Shown here piece by piece: positions 8,601-15,760 of a stretch of 19,241 bases of DNA. Numbering within the stretch: position 1 is the stretch's first letter; every line of letters starts with the position of its first letter. Position numbers and translations under genes: made by a program. The stretch is from Nitrospinaceae bacterium (GTDB lineage: Bacteria > Nitrospinota > Nitrospinia > Nitrospinales > VA-1). The stretch covers positions 1-19,241 of the forward strand of contig JAJDBA010000009.1 in the NCBI GenBank assembly GCA_029261675.1. Direction: 5' to 3'. The notes beneath the pieces are model-generated. The model was not told the origin of the DNA. It searched no databases and saw only the letters and a program-made list of their open reading frames with translations.

Positions 8601-8611
8601 AAACTAATTAA
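5603..8611 (+). CDS. Type IIG restriction enzyme: fused endonuclease and N6-adenine methyltransferase (Eco57I-like)
   Basis: Single-chain restriction-modification enzyme. An N-terminal PD-(D/E)xK nuclease is visible: PD at 81-82 and FFLEAKKP with Glu96 and Lys98. A helical connector (about 180-350) leads into a gamma-class adenine methyltransferase with AdoMet motif I FADISCGSGAFLLEAF (391-406) and catalytic motif IV VGNPPY (526-531). The last 350 residues should hold the target recognition domain. Length 1002 aa and the adjacent separate methyltransferase closely match the known Eco57I pair (about 1000 and 540 aa). The recognition sequence cannot be read from the protein. No Shine-Dalgarno is obvious before the ATG. 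The gene is strongly AT-rich compared with the mobilization genes, which suggests separate acquisition. It overlaps the next gene by 14 bp. Confidence 0.88.
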   Translation: MPNKDAAKTEILILVDKFSKNKESYLNSSYNETLVRNDFLNPFFEALGWDIYNKKGKPTNEREVILEEALKGSVSENSKKPDYTFRLFSERKFFLEAKKPVVHIENNDSSAKQVRRYGFTAKLKISVLSNFEYLALYDCSIEVKESDNYNKALIKRYHYTEFENNFDEIFNYLSQESVYTGKFDQTWEHIENQLKQFSVDDLFLNQINNWRLSLGKEIFKHQSSISEQDLNDKVQSYLNSIIFLRVCEDRNLEEYKTLLSFANKEDFSSLVKKFKTSDKKYNSGLFNQDSNKEIIKNSKSVFWEIIKQLYYPESPYSFSVFSSDILGNIYEIFLADTLSIKNNKVILEKKPENIDRDIVTTPTHIIQDILKQTISPYCKSKTDKDILSSKFADISCGSGAFLLEAFQVLADTLVDFYLTTDPSKLIQTATKTYKLPFKIKKKLLINSIHGVDKDYNAVQATKFGLLLKLLESESSNSVSNVKPILPELSENICFGNSLLNGQQVKSKDKEIVNPYDFEDKKFDVIVGNPPYMKSEDMKTITPKELPLYKSNYQSAFKQFDKYFLFIEQGVSLLNGGGYLGFILPSKFIKVGSGKNLRKLLRESKNIRQIVSFGANQIFHDKTTYTCLLTLKKELQENFEYYEARDYSKWKVRNILKEGFENIPTEQLNDDGWVLISSELKKAYRQINKKSQTLGELLGEENIFNGIQTSANKIYIHKPDREDKNYFYFSKAGKNWKIEKSFTRPYFQTSSGNDNLYTYRALQPNSFVIYPYKKLGGEIKFIKFNDLKKNYPFAYKYLVNFQKELSNPKRDIKPIPDTKNEWYRYGRHQSLDKCEVPEKIIVGVLSLGNKYAIDNYRTLISSGGTAGYCMITLPEDSPYSTYYIQALLNSKYLEWYSSLIGEVFRGGYIARGTKVLKKLPIRVIDFDEPKDKSQHDTISSIQKELIDIQGKIDAVTGSERLKTPLKRSFKTKKTKLDVKLKKLFGLKEKDCLIPLISEIYETN

Positions 8612-10208
8612 AAACGCCACATCGCAGAAATTGAGAGGCGGGTTCTATACTCCAGAGCCGATGGTTGATTTCATTTTAAAGTGGGCTTTTAATGGAAAGA
8701 TTGATCAAGACATTCTTGAACCCAGTAGTGGCGATGGCGTGTTTTTGGAACGAATAAAGGCAAATAAGATTAACTATAAATCGGTAACAGCTGTTGAACT
8801 TGATAGGAATGAGGCAAAGAAAACAAAAAAATTAGGTCTAAAATCGAGCAAGATTATTAATGAGGATTTCCATACATTCTGCAATAAAACGAAGAAGAGG
8901 TTTGATGTTGTAGTGGGAAACCCACCATATATTCGGTATCAATACTTTGATAAGAATCAACAACTAGAAGCAAATAAAATTTTTGAGAAATCTGATCTCA
9001 AATACTCAAAGCTGACTAATGCGTGGGTCTCTTTTGTTATTGGATCATGTCAATTGTTGAATGAGGGCGGTAAAATTGGATTTGTTTTACCCGCAGAATT
9101 ACTCCAGGTTTCATATGCGAAAACTTTAAGGAATTTTTTAGCACATTTCTTCAACAAAGTTAACATTATATCTTTTAAGAAACTGGTCTTCCCCGAGGTC
9201 CAGCAGGAAGTAATTTTGTTACTTTGCGAAAAGAATGGAAATAACAAACACTTAATTGAACACCTTGAAGTGAATGATATTAAAAGCCTGGTAAATATTG
9301 ATGTATCACTTTTAAAAAGACCAAAGAAAGAAATTGATTTCAAAAACAATAAATGGACTTTTTATTTCTTAGATCAAGAGGAAATTGATTTTTTAGAATC
9401 ATTAAATACTCGCAAAAAAGTTCCATACCTTAAAGAATTTGCAAATGTTGAAGTAGGGATAACAACAGGGGCAAATCCGTTCTTCACCGTTGACAAATCA
9501 ACAGTAGAACGCTTCAATCTTAAGGAATATGCAAAACCCTTAGTAGGAAGAAGTGTCCAGGTTAACAGCATTATTTTTACAAAAAAGGACTGGGAAAGAA
9601 ACAGAGACTCTAAAGCAAGAGCTCACCTTCTGGTATTTCCCTGCCTCGACAAATTAAAAAAGAATAAAAAGGCTATGGAGTATCTAAAGCTTGGGGAGTC
9701 TAACGAAATCCAAAAAGGATATAAGTGTGGCATTAGAGATGAATGGCAAATAGTTCCTTCTATTAGAGCTTCGCATGCTTTATTCATAAGAAGAAACAAT
9801 ATTTTCCCAAAGTTAATTGAAAATAAAGTTGGAGCATATACTACCGATACTATGCATAGAGTTAGCATTAAAGAAGGTGTAAACAGCCATGCGCTGATTT
9901 CAAGTTATTACAATTCGCTCTCCCTTGCCTCGGCTGAAATTGCAGGGAGAAGTCATGGCGGAGGGGTTTTGGAACTTATGCCCAACGAAGTAGGCGAGAT
10001 TATTTTGCCATACAAAGAAGTACATGCTGAACAGATTAATAAAATTGATGCTATGGTACGCGACAAAACAAGTATAGATGAGATTCTCTCCTATACTGAT
10101 GAAATTATTTTAAGACAGGGTTTTGGATTTACCAAAAAAGAGATAAAACTTGCCAACAGTATTTGGAAGAAACTTCGGGACAGACGATTAAACCGCAGCA
10201 GGTCATAA
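8598..10208 (+). CDS. N6-adenine DNA methyltransferase (M.Eco57I/TaqI-type)
   Basis: Cognate modification enzyme protecting host DNA from the fused nuclease upstream. Motif X-like GGFYTPEPMVDFI (14-26), AdoMet-binding motif I ILEPSSGDGVFLE (39-51), acidic motif II VTAVELDR (63-70) and catalytic motif IV VVVGNPPYIRYQ (104-115) are all intact. The C-terminal half (about 270-500) should be the target recognition domain. Its ATG lies inside the upstream gene (14-bp overlap), so the two are translationally coupled. Length 536 aa is close to that of M.Eco57I. In the Eco57I system the separate enzyme methylates both strands while the fused one methylates one; the same division is likely here but not shown by the sequence. 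Confidence 0.88.
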   Translation: MKLIKNATSQKLRGGFYTPEPMVDFILKWAFNGKIDQDILEPSSGDGVFLERIKANKINYKSVTAVELDRNEAKKTKKLGLKSSKIINEDFHTFCNKTKKRFDVVVGNPPYIRYQYFDKNQQLEANKIFEKSDLKYSKLTNAWVSFVIGSCQLLNEGGKIGFVLPAELLQVSYAKTLRNFLAHFFNKVNIISFKKLVFPEVQQEVILLLCEKNGNNKHLIEHLEVNDIKSLVNIDVSLLKRPKKEIDFKNNKWTFYFLDQEEIDFLESLNTRKKVPYLKEFANVEVGITTGANPFFTVDKSTVERFNLKEYAKPLVGRSVQVNSIIFTKKDWERNRDSKARAHLLVFPCLDKLKKNKKAMEYLKLGESNEIQKGYKCGIRDEWQIVPSIRASHALFIRRNNIFPKLIENKVGAYTTDTMHRVSIKEGVNSHALISSYYNSLSLASAEIAGRSHGGGVLELMPNEVGEIILPYKEVHAEQINKIDAMVRDKTSIDEILSYTDEIILRQGFGFTKKEIKLANSIWKKLRDRRLNRSRS

Positions 10209-10235
10209 TTAATAAGCCTGTAATTTTTTTACCCC

Positions 10236-11138
10236 TTAGAAATCATTCAAAGGATGCTTTTCCATCTGTCTTTGCAAATGGACCGTTGAAGCCGCGAGAT
10301 AAATCGTGGTCGTTTTGATGTCGGAATGCCCCATCATTTTTGAGAGTGAAAATATGTCACATCCGCCCTCCAGCATCAGTGTGGCAAAAGTGTGTCTCAG
10401 TTGGTGCGTGTGAAAATTTATTCCAGAGTATTCACGCAAATACTCAAAATGTCGTCTAATGGAAATCTCACGCATCTAACCGTCTCTCCGATATGCAGTG
10501 AATAAGTATGCTGTGCTTCTGCCGAGCCTGATCCTTTCGTGTATATAATTAACAAGAGCTTCTGCCAACCTCGGCGGCATCGGGACAATGCGATCTTTGT
10601 TACCCTTTCCACTTCTAACAAAGATAGTTCGCTGTGTTGTATCGACCTCATGAATTTTTAAATTTAAAAGCTCTCCCCGGCGCAATCCGGTGAAAAGAAA
10701 CGTAGACATCATGGCGTAGTTACGAGTGCGAATGAAATTGTATTTGTATGGATAGTTACGCGATATTTCAAGTAGCTGGAGTGCCTACTCCCGGCTTAAC
10801 TTCGGTGGAATCTTTTGGGGAATTCTGGGTTTTTCAATCTATTGGGTCGGGTTACTTTTCAAATAGCCATTCCTCACGCACCAACTACCAAACGCCGAGA
10901 GCCCATTCCAATAATAACGATAAGTGGGGGCAGCCCATTTTCTTTCAATTCGTCCCTTGAAGAAAAACTTTCGCAGATTTGGGGTTGTAAAACTACTCAG
11001 CATTTCAGCATGAGTAAATCGCTAAAGCATTTTCATGGAGCTTCGATACTATTCAATAGTGAGTGGAGATAGATTCCGCATCAACTTTGCATCATCGCAA
11101 AACTGTTTATGAAGAGTGTCCAAATTATGATTTTTCAT
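10236..11138 (-). pseudogene. Tyrosine recombinase 1, full length but with five in-frame TAG codons (possible amber-recoded gene)
   Basis: XerC/D-like site-specific recombinase. From the ATG at 11138 to the TAA at 10236 the frame encodes 300 residues, the usual length. The core-binding domain opens with LMRNLSPLTIE-TAG-YRSS, and the catalytic set is complete: Arg153 (TGLRRGEL), Lys178 (SGKGNKDR), His245 and Arg248 (HQLRHTFA), His271 (MGHSD), Tyr280 (TTTIYL). In-frame TAGs lie at codons 30 (11049-11051), 39 (11022-11024), 100 (10839-10841), 118 (10785-10787) and 221 (10476-10478). There is no TAA, no TGA and no frameshift. Each TAG sits where Gln fits (for example LSRE-TAG-ALQLL), and ordinary CAA and CAG codons also occur. 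Under the standard code only pieces such as residues 143-220 would be made. It converges on the methyltransferase gene 27 bp away. Confidence 0.85.
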
Positions 11139-11487
11139 CTTAATTATTTGACCTTGACACTCATCAGATTTTTTAGTCAATGGATACGCGAATTTGTCGT
11201 GTAACCACTCGACTATCTTGAAAACCCATCAAGCCCTTTACAGCACTAGCTTTGCAATTTTACTAGGCTGGGGACCCGATTATCAGTCGTGCGCTCTAAC
11301 CAGCTGAGCTACGCGCCCTAGGTTTTGCTTGTGATAGCAAAGGTTTACAAGATATTAGGCAATGTCAGCAGAAAAACTCCAGTGTACACACGACACGCCC
11401 TAAAATCTGATGAATTGTTAAGAGGTAGAAAGAAAATAAAGCGCGAGGATTTTAACTGTTTAGATTCAAACATGGAAGAGATTCGTA
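11139..11487. other. Spacer between the two recombinases
   Basis: Apart from the tRNA-Ile fragment, this spacer shows a small inverted repeat TTTGCT/AGCAAA (11324-11329 and 11336-11341). The frame of recombinase 1 stays open upstream of its ATG to about 11230, without an obvious start. No further gene is seen. Confidence 0.5.
11268..11318 (-). tRNA. Partial tRNA-Ile (GAT), 5' portion only
   Basis: Read on the minus strand, the sequence starts GGGCGCGTAGCTCAGCTGG and continues with a complete D-arm and an anticodon stem-loop CGA-CTGATAA-TCG (anticodon GAT). It then reaches GGTCCCCAG, the 5' strand of a T-stem, after which tRNA similarity stops. The T-loop, the second T-stem strand and the acceptor 3' strand (CGCGCCC expected) are missing. 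It is therefore a non-functional fragment, lying between the two recombinases. A tRNA broken next to an integrase suggests a former attachment site. Confidence 0.75.
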
Positions 11488-12378
11488 TTAGAAAACATCC
11501 AGAGTATCCATCCGTGCTTTGATTCGTTGTGGTGAAAGAGCCAAGTAACGTTTAGTGGTATTTAAGTTGCCGTGGCCGAGCATTTGTCCAACCTGAAAGA
11601 TATCCATTCCTGAATCCAGAAACTCTGATGCAAAGGTATGGCGGAGCTAATGGGGTGAGAATTGTACACCAGTCCCCTTTTTGATCTTCACAACAATGCG
11701 CGACACTGTACGTGGCTAAAAGGGATTATCAAGCTTGCTCACGAAAAAATACTATGACTCCCTCCCTAGTCTTTTGCGCTCTTGCAGATAGCGTATGAGG
11801 TAATGTCTTAGTTTAAAGTAAATCGGTACAACACGGTCTTTCCTCCCTTTGCCTTCATGAACAAAAACAGTGTCATTAACTAAATCGACATCAACACATT
11901 TTAGATTACGGACCTCGCTATTTCTCAAACCAGTAAAAAGTAATGTGGCGATCAAAGCGGCATCACGGGAAATACTAAAATTATCCTAATACTCTCCTGA
12001 GACAAATGGAAATGCTAACAGCCTTTCAGCATCCTATTTAGATATTCTTCGTGGTAATGGGTTCTTAAGTTTTGGTTTCTCAATATCAAAGAGTGGATTG
12101 GCTTTCAGGTATTTGTATTTAACTAGCCAGATACAGAAGGATGAAAGGTAGTTGTGATTAATGCGAAAGGTGGTTGGCTACCAGCAATAGGTTTCACTAC
12201 CCTCATAGAAAAATTGACGAAAGGTCGCGAGGGTCAGTTCACGCGCATCGTTGATCTTTGTTCTTTTAACGAGCGTTCTAAAAACATCTTTGTGGCCTTT
12301 GACAGTAGCTGGTGAAAGATTTCTCTCAACTAGAAGATAGCGGCAGAATTCGTGATGGAGTTTTTGGAGTGGTGGCAT
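11488..12378 (-). pseudogene. Tyrosine recombinase 2, full length but with six in-frame TAG codons (possible amber-recoded gene)
   Basis: Second XerC/D-like recombinase, upstream of and similar to recombinase 1. From the ATG at 12378 to the TAA at 11488 the frame encodes 296 residues. The core-binding domain is FCRYLLVERNLSPATVKGHK (11-30). Catalytic residues are all present: Arg152 (FTGLRNSEV), Lys177 (EGKGRKDR), His243 and Arg246 (SPH-TAG-LRHTFA), His269 (LGHGN), Tyr278 (TTKRYL). TAGs lie at codons 67 (12178-12180), 115 (12034-12036), 131 (11986-11988), 209 (11752-11754), 221 (11716-11718) and 244 (11647-11649). TAA, TGA and frameshifts are absent. Codon 244 is in the catalytic H-x-L-R-H motif, where recombinase 1 has Gln (CAA). 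Remaining Gln codons are almost all CAA, with a CAG at 262. Decay by chance or deliberate recoding are both considered in the findings. Confidence 0.85.
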
Positions 12379-12389
12379 AAATTAAGGGA

Positions 12390-12472
12390 TTACTTAAGTA
12401 AATAAAGAGGTGATTTCGGGAAGTTAATTCTTCGGAGAAACAACAAACTAGGCAAGTTAAGTTTTTACTTAA
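12390..12472. promoter_or_regulatory. Palindromic operator-like sites upstream of recombinase 2
   Basis: A perfect 12-bp palindrome TTACTTAAGTAA (12390-12401) lies 11 bp before the recombinase ATG. The 16-base TTAAGT-TTTT-ACTTAA (12457-12472) follows 55 bp further upstream; its arms equal those at 5108-5123 upstream of mobC. Shared half-sites ACTTAA/TTAAGT suggest one regulator controlling recombination and mobilization, or recombinase binding arms. Confidence 0.45.
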
Positions 12473-12493
12473 TTTACGTTAGCGGAAAGTCTA

Positions 12494-12522
12494 GAAAAGG
12501 GCAAGCCCACGCAAACCTTTTC
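12494..12522. repeat. Inverted repeat between recombinase 2 and the AAA ATPase gene
   Basis: GAAAAGG (12494-12500) pairs with CCTTTTC (12516-12522), with an alternative inner pair GGGC/GCCC. It lies just downstream of the ATPase gene stop, without a clear T-run, so it may be a weak terminator or an element junction. Confidence 0.35.
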
Positions 12523-12561
12523 AGGTCCCACCATGACATATTGAAACACAATAGATGAGGT

Positions 12562-15186
12562 TTAGGATTTGCGCTTCTTAGTAATATCACTGTTTCGCTT
12601 TTCCACTTCAATCCTCCATGCTTCTAACGCGTTAATATCAGCAATAAGCTCATCCGGGTCTGGAACGCTTCCTCCGCTTAAAAGAGCGTTGTCATGGGAA
12701 TACTTTGAGCACTTTGTCATTCCTTTATCTATAGCTATATAGTCTGCATCTTCAACCACAACTCCCGCCAAGAGTTGAGTAGAAACACCCTTGCGAAATC
12801 GAAGTACTGTCTCTCGAAATAACACTTCTTCTACGGCTCTCTCCCAAGTAAGGCGCATTTGTTGGTAGGCATCAATGGTTTGTTTTTTACACTCATTTTT
12901 ATTTCCATCTCTGTCTAATTTGGAAACTTGCTGGTGCATATTCCTTAATGCCCCCACACGCTTTCTAGTAGTCATTCCACCAAATGGAATGTCAGGGTCT
13001 ATCACCCCAAATCCTTCGGATTTCTGACAAAGACTCAGCGGGATACACTCGATTGTAGATTGTTTGGCCTCATCCATCAAAAGAGATAGAAAATAAAGGT
13101 CGTGAGTAAAGATAATGACCTGACGATTGGTGGCCTCTTGGACAAGGCGGTTTGCTACACGCTCCCGACGCTCATGATCAAGAGATGAGACAGGATCATC
13201 AAAGATTATTCCACCTTTTCCACCTCCAATACCTACTTCGGCGAGAAAAGAGCCAATAGCGATAGCACGTTGCTCACCCTCGCTAAGGATGTCACTCAGG
13301 CTCTTCGCCTGAGGAAGTTTAAGTTTAAGTTTGTAGAGTGCCTTTCCTTTCTCCGAGCGACTCTGCAAAGTGACCTGGAGCTTTCCGACTCCCAACTTTA
13401 TAAATTCATTATTCAAAGCGTCCGCAAGGTCTTTGGAAACCACCTTTTCCGTAAGCTCTTTTGATTTTAGAGAAATAGAATTGGTTTTCACATCTCCCAG
13501 ACAATTATTTAACTTATCCTGCAAGACAAGTTTTTCAATGGCGGCAATAACAGTGGGTTTCAATTTGGAGAATTTCAATCTAGCATCAAGTTCATTGAAC
13601 TCAGTTTGTATAGCAACTCTTGCTTTTTCATCCGAAGCCTTGTCGAGAGTGTTTCTCTGCTGCGTAAGCTTGTCAGCCAATGTCTGTAACCGGACCACCG
13701 GACTAGTTGATATCGTAGTGACCTCGTCCCATTCATTAGAAACACAGGCTGCCTTGATTGACTCATGTCGTTTTATCAATATCTTCTCGAGTTCACGAAT
13801 ATCGGTGGCAAGAGCCTTATCCATACCTTCGATTTCCGCAAAAAGCTCATCATCCAATCCTAAGGCAAGGTTCTGATCGGCAAAATATTTATATCTATCT
13901 TCGTAAGCTTTCTTGGAAGCCCGTGCTTTTTTCTCAGATTCACCTTGAATAAATCTTTCGAAACGGAGAAGACGATCCGTGCCCCCGTTTAGTGGTTGCT
14001 GGCAAAGTAGGCATTGAACATCGGGATCAAAATCAGGAAAAGTTTTTTCTGGTAAAGCTTCTGTGCTAAATGTACGGGCGGCCTCAAATAGTTTTTTCCA
14101 AGCCTCCCCACCAGTTCCAGGCAAGAGGGGTTCACCTTCTTTAAAAGTTTGTTTAGCCAATTCAGCGGTAGCTTGAGCTGTCAACATGGCGGCAAGTAAT
14201 TCACGCAGATTAGTTTCTGTGTCTTTATCCACTCGAGTCAATTGTTCCGTAGTAGTCTTTGCTATTTTATTTATCCGGGCTGAACAGCGTTGTAGTTGTT
14301 TCGCTTTTTCCTTGGGGTCATCTGCCTTAAGACTCCTCTCTAACTCATCTCGCCGAACCACTTCCTTATCATTAACAGTCGTTAGCCTCTCTACTTCTGA
14401 CAGTTTCGTTCGAGCAGAAAGATTATTTACGAGAGTCCCAACTTGGGTAGTGGCATCACCAAAAACATTTTCTAAGACTGTTTTATCGACAGCATTTTGA
14501 TTCAATTCGGTTTTTATTAGCTTATCCAGTTGTTTACACGTATGAGCCAGTTCCTTGAGAATGTCGAGACCATACGGGGTATACTCAAAGTCGCCTTCGC
14601 TATCTAAATAAGCTCGCGCGCATTCGCCATCAAAAACTGCCAAAGATGAAAGTTCATCCGGGGCTGAGTTATTATTGACCCAATGAATATCCTTTGTGGT
14701 CCCATCGCTGTTAAGCTCAAAAACAGCCTCCGCGACTCCAATCTTATCTGCTGGCAATTTTGCATTGGGATGAATTATTTCTGTTTGGTCACGAGCTCGA
14801 CAGGCCCGTTTTAAAACACGTGAATATCCAGATTTTCCAGACCCGTTATCACCATAGATAACTGTTAGCTTGGAACTAAACGGTAGCTCTTGATTCTCGG
14901 CAAGGGCATTTACATGTCGAAGGTTTTTCATCGCCTTCAATTCAACGATAGGATTTGATCCCGTCACACTCGGACTTGGATAGGGTTTGGTTCCTTGGGC
15001 TAGTCCAATCTTTGAAATTGAAATCTCGCGGTCGGTTTGAATTCCATGCTCAACTTTAAGAATATTAACTAGATCATTGCGGTCATCATCTGACAATGTT
15101 TGTTTAGTAAAGAGTCGCTCAATTGCCTCTTTTTGCCAAGATGGCAATTCCTGAGCCCAATTCTCGATATCTTTGAAAATCGACAT
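12562..15186 (-). CDS. AAA_13/RloC-like ATPase with zinc hook and candidate anticodon-nuclease C-terminus
   Basis: Large 874-aa ABC/SMC-like ATPase. Walker A is YGDNGSGKSG (111-120). Long helical arms (about 210-380 and 410-580) flank a zinc-hook-like CLLC (Cys392, Cys395). The head closes with signature LSEGEQRA (634-641), Walker B GIIFDDPVSSLDH (659-671) and switch FTHD (693-696). The C-terminal domain has Arg778-x3-Glu782 in MRLTWERAVEEVLF and His831 in KCSKYSHDNA. This is reminiscent of the Arg-x3-Glu...His triad of the PrrC/RloC anticodon nucleases, which cut tRNA when restriction or DNA integrity is disturbed. Zinc hook plus this triad is the RloC layout, hence the call; the nuclease activity is inference. 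The gene is intact, has no in-frame TAG, and diverges from the next gene across 133 bp. Its nearness to a restriction system fits a defence role. Confidence 0.72.
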   Translation of the reverse strand: MSIFKDIENWAQELPSWQKEAIERLFTKQTLSDDDRNDLVNILKVEHGIQTDREISISKIGLAQGTKPYPSPSVTGSNPIVELKAMKNLRHVNALAENQELPFSSKLTVIYGDNGSGKSGYSRVLKRACRARDQTEIIHPNAKLPADKIGVAEAVFELNSDGTTKDIHWVNNNSAPDELSSLAVFDGECARAYLDSEGDFEYTPYGLDILKELAHTCKQLDKLIKTELNQNAVDKTVLENVFGDATTQVGTLVNNLSARTKLSEVERLTTVNDKEVVRRDELERSLKADDPKEKAKQLQRCSARINKIAKTTTEQLTRVDKDTETNLRELLAAMLTAQATAELAKQTFKEGEPLLPGTGGEAWKKLFEAARTFSTEALPEKTFPDFDPDVQCLLCQQPLNGGTDRLLRFERFIQGESEKKARASKKAYEDRYKYFADQNLALGLDDELFAEIEGMDKALATDIRELEKILIKRHESIKAACVSNEWDEVTTISTSPVVRLQTLADKLTQQRNTLDKASDEKARVAIQTEFNELDARLKFSKLKPTVIAAIEKLVLQDKLNNCLGDVKTNSISLKSKELTEKVVSKDLADALNNEFIKLGVGKLQVTLQSRSEKGKALYKLKLKLPQAKSLSDILSEGEQRAIAIGSFLAEVGIGGGKGGIIFDDPVSSLDHERRERVANRLVQEATNRQVIIFTHDLYFLSLLMDEAKQSTIECIPLSLCQKSEGFGVIDPDIPFGGMTTRKRVGALRNMHQQVSKLDRDGNKNECKKQTIDAYQQMRLTWERAVEEVLFRETVLRFRKGVSTQLLAGVVVEDADYIAIDKGMTKCSKYSHDNALLSGGSVPDPDELIADINALEAWRIEVEKRNSDITKKRKS

Positions 15187-15319
15187 ACTATTACATCCAA
15201 GGAAAGTTAAGTGTCAAACAGCTTATATTTTAGCAAACTAACCTATTAGAGGCCATAGTTTGGGATTAGTATGATCTATTGTTGTAAAAATAAATTTTTC
15301 AGAATTTGGAAATAATAAT

Positions 15320-15760
15320 ATGAGTCTCTTTAGCAAATTGTTCGGAAAAAAGAAAACTCGACCTAAAACATCTGGTGAATTAATAGCAGAAACCACAGGT
15401 GGTGCTAACCTTGTTGATGGCAAGCAAACATGGGAGTATGCCAAAAAGGGAAAACATGATCTCTTAACCATGAAAAAATGCTGTGATGCCGAGCTAAAAA
15501 CCATGAATAAAACCGGTCTTGTTCCGGCCCCATACTATTTTGAACGGGTGGCCATTCTTTCCAGAAAAGAGAAAAACTACAGACAGGAGATAAAATACTG
15601 CGAATTGTATATTGATACGGTAGAAAAATTTTATCAGAAAAACGACGCTACCCAAATGGCGGACGTGAGGAAAGGGCCGACCTATCAGTCAATCGTGAAG
15701 CGTCTGCAAAAGGCAATGGATTTAATGAAAAAACAAAACCAGTCTGGCAATTTAGACTGA
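15320..15760 (+). CDS. Hypothetical protein, 146 aa
   Basis: Not recognised. Soluble, basic protein without signal peptide or membrane segment. It begins MSLFSKLFGKKKTRPKT, has a short acidic/polar stretch, then helical repeats-like sequence (APYYFERVAILSRKEKNY at 72-89, IKYCELYIDTVEKFYQK) that looks like one or two TPR-like helical hairpins. It ends Gln/Asn-rich and with TGA. The ATG follows a weak GGA eight bases upstream. It is transcribed away from the RloC-like ATPase and is the last gene before the tRNA-Pro scar. A partner or regulator of the ATPase is conceivable, but nothing in the sequence shows it. Confidence 0.7.
   Translation: MSLFSKLFGKKKTRPKTSGELIAETTGGANLVDGKQTWEYAKKGKHDLLTMKKCCDAELKTMNKTGLVPAPYYFERVAILSRKEKNYRQEIKYCELYIDTVEKFYQKNDATQMADVRKGPTYQSIVKRLQKAMDLMKKQNQSGNLD

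Noticed and set aside
5603..10208. Type I restriction system (HsdM/HsdR) or BREX PglX
   Set aside because: There is no HsdS-like gene and no helicase motor. The first protein itself carries a PD-ExK nuclease fused to the methyltransferase, which is the type IIG layout.
11268..11318. Suppressor tRNA with CUA anticodon
   Set aside because: The anticodon loop reads CTGATAA (GAT, Ile), and the 3' half of the tRNA is missing; no other tRNA-like structure with CTA was seen on either strand.
10236..12378. Pyrrolysine as the meaning of the TAGs
   Set aside because: Five to six pyrrolysines in each 300-residue recombinase, including one in the catalytic motif, would be unusual, and no pyrrolysine gene is in the window. 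Gln fits better, though it cannot be excluded without the rest of the genome.
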